Shown: positions 1-5,618 of the stretch, one piece after another
Layout: each line of letters starts with the position of its first letter
Position numbering within the stretch: position 1 is the first letter of the stretch
Assembly: GCA_025360235.1 (NCBI GenBank)
Contig: JANYCO010000355.1
Span: forward strand, 1-8,539
DNA: 8,539 bases
Direction: 5' to 3'
Source: Cytophagales bacterium
Lineage (GTDB): Bacteria > Bacteroidota > Bacteroidia > Cytophagales > Cytophagaceae
Program-made: the position numbers and the translations under genes
The notes under the pieces: model-generated
Seen by the model: the letters and a program-made list of their open reading frames with translations, nothing else
Database searches by the model: none
Told to the model about the DNA's origin: nothing

Positions 1-287
1 CTTTTTTTCATCAGTATTTAATGTATACAGATATACCAGTATTGGAGTATCAGCTTTCTAAAAAGGACAAAAAGGTAGTATTAAAATATAAATGGGTGGC
101 TGATGAAAAGAATTTTTCCCTGCCATTGATTATTCAAGTAAATAATGGAAAAAAAATAAAGATATGCCCATCTAGGGAATATCAAACACTTGCAATTCCT
201 ATTATAAAAGGAGGTAAAAAGGAGGTTAATTTTAATACGAATTCCTTTTATATCGAAATCAGACAAATTAAAAGAGAAAAAAAGTAA
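1..287 (+). CDS. M1-family metallopeptidase, C-terminal end (5' end outside window)
   Basis: The reading frame is already open at base 3 and gives FFHQYLMYTDIPVLEY before running to a TAA at 285-287. Because of this I treat it as the tail of a gene entering from the left, not as an 88-residue protein starting at the ATG at 21. The pattern FFxQYLxxTxIPVLEY followed by a beta-rich stretch (LKYKWVADEKNFSLPL, then PSREYQTL and FYIEIRQ) is what I know from the C-terminal domain of Bacteroidota M1 (aminopeptidase N-like) zinc peptidases. These proteins trim peptides in the periplasm or cytoplasm. The catalytic HExxH and GAMEN motifs would lie upstream, outside the window, so activity cannot be judged here. 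The very C-terminus is lysine-rich. The family call rests on about 95 residues only. Confidence 0.82.
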   Translation, partial: FFHQYLMYTDIPVLEYQLSKKDKKVVLKYKWVADEKNFSLPLIIQVNNGKKIKICPSREYQTLAIPIIKGGKKEVNFNTNSFYIEIRQIKREKK

Positions 288-449
288 CTATTTTTTGTAT
301 TTTTATACCTGTTTGTCAGATAATTATGAATATAAATCAAAAAAATGGGAACTTTTTTCAAAAAAAGCAATCTTTTTGAAACCTATTAATAACTCATGTC
401 GTATAAACACTCAAGTAAGTATAATTTGTTTTCATATTCTTTGTTACAT

Positions 450-480
450 AATCAAGTGTTGCCCAGGGTGACACTTGATT
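450..480. promoter_or_regulatory. 31-bp imperfect palindrome upstream of the ABC permease promoter
   Basis: AATCAAGTGT (450-459) and ACACTTGATT (471-480) are perfect 10-bp inverted repeats. The centre continues as CCC-A-GGG, so 13 of 15 positions on each side match around base 465. The two non-matching positions would be G-U pairs in a plus-strand transcript. It ends 34 bases before the -7 element at 515. It could be a regulator's operator or a hairpin ending the upstream peptidase transcript. No T-run follows it directly, which favours an operator slightly. Confidence 0.5.
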
Positions 481-484
481 TATG

Positions 485-505
485 TGACAAAAATTTTTTT
501 TGTCA
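485..505. promoter_or_regulatory. Second dyad (TGACAAAAA-TTT-TTTTTGTCA) next to the promoter
   Basis: TGACAAAAA (485-493) and TTTTTGTCA (497-505) form a perfect 9-bp inverted repeat with a 3-base centre. It starts five bases after the preceding palindrome and ends nine bases before the TATCTTTG element, overlapping the place where a -33 element would lie. GTGACA occurs both here (484-489) and in the first palindrome (468-473), offset by 16 bases. A regulatory role is inferred from position only; its A/T-rich core could also arise by chance. Confidence 0.35.
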
Positions 506-514
506 AAATCCGCT

Positions 515-522
515 TATCTTTG
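515..522 (+). promoter_or_regulatory. Bacteroidota-type -7 promoter element for the ABC permease
   Basis: TATCTTTG is an exact match to the TAnnTTTG -7 consensus of Bacteroidota. It ends 24 bases before the TTG start at 547, which leaves a short leader of about 15-20 bases. No TTG -33 element is present at the usual 17-23 base spacing. Confidence 0.6.
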
Positions 523-546
523 TTTCAATACTAAGCATTATAAAAT

Positions 547-1773
547 TTGAATCTCATTTCCTTTATTGCTCGCAGGTATTTTCTTTTAGGTAGAAAGATT
601 AATTTCATAAACATTATTTCTTTTCTGTCAATGTTGGTAGTAACGATGATTACTTTTTCGATGATCGTTGTTTTGTCTGTTTTAAATGGGATGGAAGATG
701 TGATCAGAAATCTGTACAATAGTTTTGATCCTGAAATAAAGATTACAGCTTCTACCGGGAAATCATTCGTCATATCAGAAGAGCTGTATTCAAAAATAAA
801 AAAAGTAGATGGGATAGCGATCATAACAGAGGTGATCGAAGACAACGCGATTGTTGCTTACAAAAGTGAGAAGGATGTTGTAAAAATAAAAGGCGTTTCT
901 GATAACTTTATAGCACAGCACCGCATGGATTCCATGATGGTGGAAGGGAAACTTCAATTTAAAAAAGGCGATGCGAATTTTGCTATAGTTGGGGCGGGCG
1001 TACAATACAAACTTTCTGTTTTGCTGAATGACCCGTTTGCTCCACTCAATTTTTATTACCCAAACAGGAAAAAAATAAAAAAACCTGATTCCCCTGATGC
1101 CTTTAATTTCGGAAGCCTAAAGGCTGGAGGTGTGTTTGCAATCGAGAAACAATATGACGATTATTATATATTTGTTCCATTGTCATTTGCTCAGGAATTG
1201 CTGGAATATGGAGACAAAAGGACTTCTCTGGAGTTAAAGTTGACAACAGGTTATACTATTCCTGATGTACAGAAAGGGTTAAGAGAAAGTTTAGGTGAAA
1301 ATTTTCTTGTACTTAACAGCGATGAACAGCATTCTTCCATTATAAGAGCAATTCATGTGGAGAAATTGGCCGTTTATATCATCCTTACTTTACTTCTGGC
1401 CGTTTCTTCGGTAGGAATTTATTTTTGTCTTACTATGCTTACGATCCGGAAACGTAAAGACATTGCTGTTTTAAAGTCAATGGGAGCTACTGCACTTTTG
1501 ATAAGAAATATTTTTATGACAGAAGGAATGATCATTGCTTTTTCCGGGGCACTGGTCGGATTAATAATTGGTTTTTTGCTTTGTTTTATTCAACAAACTA
1601 CAGGCTTTGTACCTTTGGGTATGGAAACTTCTTTAGTTAAATCCTATCCTGTGAAATTACAGGGGATGGATTTTTTGATTACTTCAATAATCATTTTTTT
1701 GTTGACGGTTGTCGCTTCTTACCTGCCTGCTATGAAAGCCTCTAAAGTGGAGATAACGGAACACATAAAATAG
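547..1773 (+). CDS. LolC/LolE/FtsX-type ABC transporter permease
   Basis: A 408-residue inner-membrane permease of the lipoprotein-releasing (LolC/LolE) type, which with a LolD-like ATPase would lift lipoproteins from the inner membrane or handle a related envelope substrate. It has the family's four-helix plan: TM1 about residues 20-46, a large MacB-like periplasmic domain about 47-270, TM2 about 271-298, a cytoplasmic coupling segment RKRKDIAVLKSMGAT (301-315), TM3 about 322-348 and TM4 about 376-398. The tail MKASKVEITEHIK resembles the usual ending. The start is TTG at 547. An in-frame TAA at 541-543 rules out anything further upstream, the next ATG would delete the conserved N-terminus, and MNLISFIARRY matches how these proteins begin. 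No ATPase gene is adjacent, which is common for this family in Bacteroidota. The transported substrate is inferred from family only. Confidence 0.85.
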   Translation: MNLISFIARRYFLLGRKINFINIISFLSMLVVTMITFSMIVVLSVLNGMEDVIRNLYNSFDPEIKITASTGKSFVISEELYSKIKKVDGIAIITEVIEDNAIVAYKSEKDVVKIKGVSDNFIAQHRMDSMMVEGKLQFKKGDANFAIVGAGVQYKLSVLLNDPFAPLNFYYPNRKKIKKPDSPDAFNFGSLKAGGVFAIEKQYDDYYIFVPLSFAQELLEYGDKRTSLELKLTTGYTIPDVQKGLRESLGENFLVLNSDEQHSSIIRAIHVEKLAVYIILTLLLAVSSVGIYFCLTMLTIRKRKDIAVLKSMGATALLIRNIFMTEGMIIAFSGALVGLIIGFLLCFIQQTTGFVPLGMETSLVKSYPVKLQGMDFLITSIIIFLLTVVASYLPAMKASKVEITEHIK

Positions 1774-1791
1774 AGTTAAATTTATATTATT

Positions 1792-1816
1792 TTTAAAAAG
1801 CCCAAAAATTTTTAAA
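1792..1816 (+). terminator. Possible weak AT-only terminator after the ABC permease
   Basis: TTTAAAAA (1792-1799) and TTTTTAAA (1809-1816) can form an 8-bp stem around a 9-base loop, starting 18 bases after the permease stop codon. The stem has no G-C pairs, so it would be weak, and chance is a real possibility in sequence this AT-rich. Confidence 0.25.
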
Positions 1817-1932
1817 GCCGATTTAAAATTAAGATTTTTTCAAAAAATGGCCAATCCTGTTAATTACGGATAAAAATAGTAAAAAACCTTTATTTAGTAG
1901 TATTATATTAGCATTATTTTAGTAAAAATCAG

Positions 1933-1940
1933 TATCTTTG
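1933..1940 (+). promoter_or_regulatory. Bacteroidota-type -7 promoter element for the esterase gene
   Basis: TATCTTTG exactly matches the TAnnTTTG consensus and ends 39 bases before the ATG at 1980. It is identical to the element at 515-522. The alternative TTG start codon at 1938 lies inside it, so translation from that TTG is very unlikely. No clear -33 TTG is seen at normal spacing. Confidence 0.6.
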
Positions 1941-1979
1941 AATTATACGACAAATCATGACACAACTAAACCTTTTCAA

Positions 1980-3179
1980 ATGAATAAGCAAACAAACTTT
2001 ATACTTGCACTTACGATGCTACTTATTTCGGGGCTTTTTCTAGCTAATTGTAAGAAAAAAAGTAGTGATCCGGGACCTGATGTTACGACAGGAACAGATA
2101 CCACCACACATTTTTATACTGCCAGTAATCCCAATATTCAATATTCAGGTAGGATTAGTTTTACTGATCCTGAGAAACCAAAATTCTCTGCGCCGGGGGT
2201 ATACATAAAAGCTAAATTCAAAGGTACCTCCTGTACTGTATTTTTCAACGACCAGTTTTTATGGGGAGGAAAAAATTATTATGATGTAATTATCGATACT
2301 ACAACTTACAAAATAACTCCCGTGGCAGGAGTATCGATGTACAAAGTGGTTTCAAATTTAAAATATGGAACACATACAGTTAAGTTTGTAAAACGAACAG
2401 AAGCCACTATAGGCAATTGCGAATTCCTTGGATTCCGTTTTGGGAAAATGCTTACTCCAGATCCAAAGCCAACAAGGAAAATGCAATTCATAGGCAACTC
2501 AATCAGCTGTGGCTCTGGTATTGAAGCAGCCAATGGATCTGCCGATTGTTCTGCCGATGGATGGGGACAACCTTTTCATAATAATTACCTTGCTTTTGGT
2601 CCTGTAATGGCGAGAACGTTAAATGCAGAGTATCATTGTACAGCAGTTTCTGGTATTGGTGTTTACAGAAATTATTCTGCCCAATACGATGGTCGCACGA
2701 TGCCACAAGTGTATGATCTCTTATATCAGGAATCCAACGCACCAACAGTAACCTGGGATGTAAATCAATTTGTACCGGATGCAATAGTGATCGAATTGGG
2801 GACAAATGATTTTTCACCCGGAGATCCCCTCTTCGAACCAGGAAGAGTTCCCACAATTGATTCCGCGACGTATGTGAATGCTTACAAAGCTTTCGTGACA
2901 ACACTAAGAGGCTATTATCCGAATGCACATATCTTCTGTCTTTCAAGTCCTATGCTTGGAGACGGCTGGCCTGCAGTTACCGATAAATCAGCAACAAATC
3001 TGAAAAACGCACTCACCGGAGTAGTGAACGATTTTAATACAAGCGGCGATAGTAAGGTGCACAAATTTTTTGTAACCAAAATTAGTGGTACTGGTTGCGG
3101 TACTCATCCTGGCATGGCGCAACATGCCTACATGGCTCAGGAGACAGGTAATTATGTAAAGTCTGTAATGGGTTGGTAA
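1980..3179 (+). CDS. CE2-like SGNH/GDSL acetylesterase, lipoprotein
   Basis: A 399-residue exported esterase of the carbohydrate esterase 2 type, expected to remove acetyl groups from plant or other polysaccharides. Residues 1-23 form a signal peptide with a lipobox-like LANC; Cys24 would be the lipidated residue. A beta-rich CE2 N-terminal domain spans about 45-157, including KRTEATIG near 138. The SGNH domain then carries IGNSISCGSG (nucleophile Ser174), SGIG (224-227), IELGTNDF (Asn276) and CGTHP (His376). The start is ATG 1980: an upstream in-frame TTG at 1938 sits within the promoter and would put 14 extra residues before the signal peptide. Two oddities: Asn precedes the lipobox Cys, where Gly, Ala or Ser is usual, and no Asp lies two or three residues before His376. 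It is probably transcribed alone, with a hairpin following the stop. The exact ester substrate is not determinable. Confidence 0.85.
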   Translation: MNKQTNFILALTMLLISGLFLANCKKKSSDPGPDVTTGTDTTTHFYTASNPNIQYSGRISFTDPEKPKFSAPGVYIKAKFKGTSCTVFFNDQFLWGGKNYYDVIIDTTTYKITPVAGVSMYKVVSNLKYGTHTVKFVKRTEATIGNCEFLGFRFGKMLTPDPKPTRKMQFIGNSISCGSGIEAANGSADCSADGWGQPFHNNYLAFGPVMARTLNAEYHCTAVSGIGVYRNYSAQYDGRTMPQVYDLLYQESNAPTVTWDVNQFVPDAIVIELGTNDFSPGDPLFEPGRVPTIDSATYVNAYKAFVTTLRGYYPNAHIFCLSSPMLGDGWPAVTDKSATNLKNALTGVVNDFNTSGDSKVHKFFVTKISGTGCGTHPGMAQHAYMAQETGNYVKSVMGW

Positions 3180-3186
3180 ACGTTTT

Positions 3187-3250
3187 AAATTATGAGTTAT
3201 GAATGTTGAGTGGTATAATTTTTTAATTCAACATTCATAACTCATAATTT
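3187..3250. repeat. 23-bp perfect inverted repeat, probable terminator
   Basis: Arms at 3187-3209 and 3228-3250 are perfect reverse complements over 23 bases, separated by 18 bases. The structure begins eight bases after the esterase stop codon, and its right arm runs into TTTTT (3248-3252), as expected for a factor-independent terminator. The arms are much longer than a typical terminator and contain tandem heptamers TTATGAG-TTATGAA (3190-3203), which suggests a dispersed intergenic repeat serving this role. The T-run on the left (3183-3186 on the plus strand) is not oriented for minus-strand termination. Confidence 0.75.
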
Positions 3251-3320
3251 TTATAATTCATTTTTTGTTAATATTAACTTAACACAAATACCTTGAATTT
3301 TATTTGTGTATAAGAATGCT

Positions 3321-3329
3321 TATCTTTTG
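3321..3329 (+). promoter_or_regulatory. Candidate -7 promoter element for eutBC
   Basis: TATCTTTTG differs from the two exact TATCTTTG elements in this window by one extra T. It lies only 14 bases before the eutB ATG, giving a very short leader. An alternative weaker candidate is TACCTTGA (3289-3296), with TTTG (3264-3267) 21 bases upstream of it. Which one is used cannot be decided from sequence. Confidence 0.35.
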
Positions 3330-3343
3330 AAAAAGAATGAAGC

Positions 3344-4726
3344 ATGTATAAACATACAGTCGGATCCAGGACGTATAGTTTCCAAAGTTTGAAAGAGCTT
3401 CTGGCAAAGGCTACCCCTTTGCGTTCAGGAGATCAACTGGCGGGACTGGCAGCAGAATCTTATGAAGAAAGAGTAGTGGCTCAAATGAAGTTGGCAGAGT
3501 TACCTTTGAAAACATTTCTGGAAGATCATCTTATCCCTTACGAAAAAGATGAGGTAACACGCCTGATCGTTGATAATCATGATGCTAAAAATTTTCAATA
3601 CATCAGCCACTTCACTGTTGGAGATTTTCGTAATTGGTTGCTTTCTGAAGAAGCAGACAGTACACTGCTTTCCAAAATAAAATTCAGTATCACACCTGAG
3701 ATGGCTGCTGCTGTTTCCAAAATTATGAGCCTTCAGGACCTCATCTTAGTGGCTTCAAAATGTAAAGTAATTACTTCCTTCAGAACAACCATTGGCTTAC
3801 CAGGAAGATTTTCTACAAGATTACAGCCTAATCATCCAACAGATGATTTAAAGGGGATAGCAGCTTCGTTGCTTGATGGATTGATGTACGGCAGTGGTGA
3901 TGCGGTAATTGGGGTAAACCCCGCTACAGATAATGTACATGCTACAATTAAAATAGTAGAACTTATTGATTCTGTTCGTCAGAAATATTCTATTCCAATA
4001 CAATCTTGTGTGCTGAGTCATATCAGTACAACTATTGAATCCATAAAGCTAGGAGCTCCGGTAGATCTTGTATTTCAATCCATAGGTGGTTCTGAAGCAT
4101 TGAATAAAAGTTTTGGCATCAACCTTTCTCTATTAAAAGAAGGACATCAGGCAGCGCTTCAATTAAACAGAGGAACGACAGGTAAAAATCTAATGTATTT
4201 TGAAACGGGACAAGGTAGTGGCTTATCTGCAAATGCACATCACGGTATAGACCAGCAAACACTAGAGACACGGGCCTACGCAGTAGCAAGAGTTTTTGAT
4301 CCATTGCTTGTCAATACCGTTGTAGGATTTATTGGTCCCGAATATTTGTACAATGGGAAACAAATTATTCGCGCAGGATTAGAAGATCATTTTTGTGGGA
4401 AGTTATTAGGACTACCCATGGGCTGTGATGTTTGTTACACCAACCATGCAGAAGCCGATCAGGACGATATGGATAATCTTCTTACTCTTCTTGCGGCAGC
4501 AGGCTGTAACTTTATTATGGGAGTACCTGGCGCAGACGACATCATGCTCAACTACCAAAGTACCTCTTTCCATGATGCGTTATATGTAAGGAAACTATTT
4601 GGTCTGAAACCGGCACCTGAATTTGAAGAATGGCTTTTGAAAATTGGAATTGTAGATGCGAATATGAATCTGTTAGGTAAAACCGAAGGAGCACAAAAAT
4701 TACTTAACTATGTTAAAAAAGCATAA
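3344..4726 (+). CDS. eutB: Ethanolamine ammonia-lyase, large subunit
   Basis: The 460-residue catalytic subunit of adenosylcobalamin-dependent ethanolamine ammonia-lyase, which converts ethanolamine to acetaldehyde and ammonia. Length and sequence follow enterobacterial EutB (about 453 residues) end to end. Known active-site residues align: Arg159 and Gln161 in RFSTRLQPN, Asn192 in GVNP, Glu287 in YFETGQGS, Phe329 in VVGFIGPEYLY and Asp362 in MGCDVCYTNHA. The N-terminus LKELLAKATPLRSGDQLAG also matches, which supports ATG 3344 as the start. The gene overlaps eutC by 17 bases, so the subunits are translationally coupled. No cobalamin riboswitch is evident in the 164 bases upstream. No other eut genes (permease, EutA reactivase, aldehyde dehydrogenase, shell proteins) lie in the window, so acetaldehyde disposal must be encoded elsewhere. 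Confidence 0.97.
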   Translation: MYKHTVGSRTYSFQSLKELLAKATPLRSGDQLAGLAAESYEERVVAQMKLAELPLKTFLEDHLIPYEKDEVTRLIVDNHDAKNFQYISHFTVGDFRNWLLSEEADSTLLSKIKFSITPEMAAAVSKIMSLQDLILVASKCKVITSFRTTIGLPGRFSTRLQPNHPTDDLKGIAASLLDGLMYGSGDAVIGVNPATDNVHATIKIVELIDSVRQKYSIPIQSCVLSHISTTIESIKLGAPVDLVFQSIGGSEALNKSFGINLSLLKEGHQAALQLNRGTTGKNLMYFETGQGSGLSANAHHGIDQQTLETRAYAVARVFDPLLVNTVVGFIGPEYLYNGKQIIRAGLEDHFCGKLLGLPMGCDVCYTNHAEADQDDMDNLLTLLAAAGCNFIMGVPGADDIMLNYQSTSFHDALYVRKLFGLKPAPEFEEWLLKIGIVDANMNLLGKTEGAQKLLNYVKKA

Positions 4727-5471
4727 CAGTATCGAACCCGACAGCTGGGAATTTCTGCGGAAGCATACTGCTGCAAGAATAGCATTGGGACATGCAGGCG
4801 TAAGTCTTCCCACAAAAGAACTATTAGCCTTTCGTTTAGCTCATGCACAAGCAAGAGATGCAGTTTACTCAGAATTAAATAAAGAAAAGATCAGTACTGA
4901 ACTTTCAGAAATTGGATTTGATTATCTTTTTGTAAAAAGTAGTTCTGTTTCAAGAGATGAGTATCTGAAAAATCCGAATTCAGGAAAGAAACTCGATCAG
5001 GAATTTTTGCAAAAGTTAAAACAATTTCCCTCTTCTTATGATTTATGTTTCATTATTGGCGATGGACTTTCTGCGGTGGCCGTAAATGAACATTCGGTAG
5101 CTGTGATTAATCTTCTTTCTTTAAAACTTAAAAAACAAAACTGGTCAATAGCTCCAATTATAGTATCCGAACAAACACGTGTGGCGCTCACTGATGAAAT
5201 TGGAAATTTGTTGAACGCGAATATAGTGGTAATGCTCATTGGAGAAAGACCAGGTCTAAGTTCTCCGGACAGCATGGGCGCTTACATCACTTACCACCCA
5301 AAGCCGGGATTAACAGACGAGCGACGCAATTGTGTTTCCAACATCAGACCTGATGGATTATCGTATTCTTTTGCGGCAGAAAAACTTTTCTATTTGCTTA
5401 CAGAAATGAATGCAAAAAAAATATCGGGAGTGCAGTTGAAAGATAGGCAGGAGGGGTTGTTTTTGGGATAG
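4710..5471 (+). CDS. eutC: Ethanolamine ammonia-lyase, small subunit
   Basis: The 253-residue small subunit that binds adenosylcobalamin together with EutB. Diagnostic segments are WEFLRKHTAARIALGHAG near the N-terminus, FIIGDGLSAVAVN (114-126), MLIGERPGL with Glu179, and RRNCVSNIRPDGLS with Cys208; the Glu and Cys correspond to cobalamin-contacting residues of E. coli EutC. It is about 40 residues shorter than E. coli EutC because it lacks the N-terminal extension, which in enteric bacteria carries the microcompartment-targeting peptide. The ATG at 4710 overlaps the end of eutB; the next methionine is deep in the conserved core, so this start is secure. The TAG stop (5469-5471) lies in the outermost bases of the inverted repeat at 5468-5618. 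Downstream of the conserved VQLKD there are only eight further residues. Confidence 0.96.
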   Translation: MLKKHNSIEPDSWEFLRKHTAARIALGHAGVSLPTKELLAFRLAHAQARDAVYSELNKEKISTELSEIGFDYLFVKSSSVSRDEYLKNPNSGKKLDQEFLQKLKQFPSSYDLCFIIGDGLSAVAVNEHSVAVINLLSLKLKKQNWSIAPIIVSEQTRVALTDEIGNLLNANIVVMLIGERPGLSSPDSMGAYITYHPKPGLTDERRNCVSNIRPDGLSYSFAAEKLFYLLTEMNAKKISGVQLKDRQEGLFLG

Positions 5472-5618
5472 GTTGTCTGAACTATGGTTACGCTGATTGA
5501 ATGGTGAACATGAAAAATAAATTTATGACTGAGAAATAAATGGACAATTACAATTTTAAAGATTCCATCTAATCATGTATATCACTCAATCAGCGTAACC
5601 ATAGTTCAGACATCCTAT
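5468..5618. repeat. Long hairpin-forming inverted repeat joining two convergent genes
   Basis: Arms 5468-5500 and 5586-5618 are reverse complements over 33 bases with one T-T mismatch (5473/5613); 27 bases are uninterrupted. Pairing continues in the same register to 5513/5573, giving 46 opposed positions: 41 Watson-Crick pairs, 2 G-U pairs and 3 mismatches, around a 59-base centre. Both outer ends read inward as ATAGG and supply the TAG stops of eutC (plus strand) and of the 106-aa gene (minus strand). Each arm also contains stops in the other two inward frames. It could act as a bidirectional terminator, but the size and perfection look more like a REP/MITE-type dispersed element. No transposase or target-site duplication is visible. 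Confidence 0.8.

Noticed and set aside
396..593. 65-residue plus-strand reading frame between the peptidase and the ABC permease
   Set aside because: It runs through both dyads and the -7 promoter and overlaps the permease start in another frame. The peptide is rich in Ser, Phe and Leu with no recognisable motif.
1938..1979. TTG at 1938 as the start of the esterase
   Set aside because: The TTG is part of the TATCTTTG promoter element, and starting there would place 14 hydrophilic residues before a good signal peptide that begins at ATG 1980.
2503..2946. 147-residue minus-strand reading frame opposite the esterase
   Set aside because: It lies wholly inside a well-supported gene, has the His/Arg/Leu-rich composition of an antisense shadow, and matches no family I know.
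3180..3343. Cobalamin riboswitch upstream of eutB
   Set aside because: A B12-dependent enzyme makes this worth looking for, but the gap is only 164 bases, is largely taken up by the 23-bp inverted repeat, and shows no B12-box-like conserved core.
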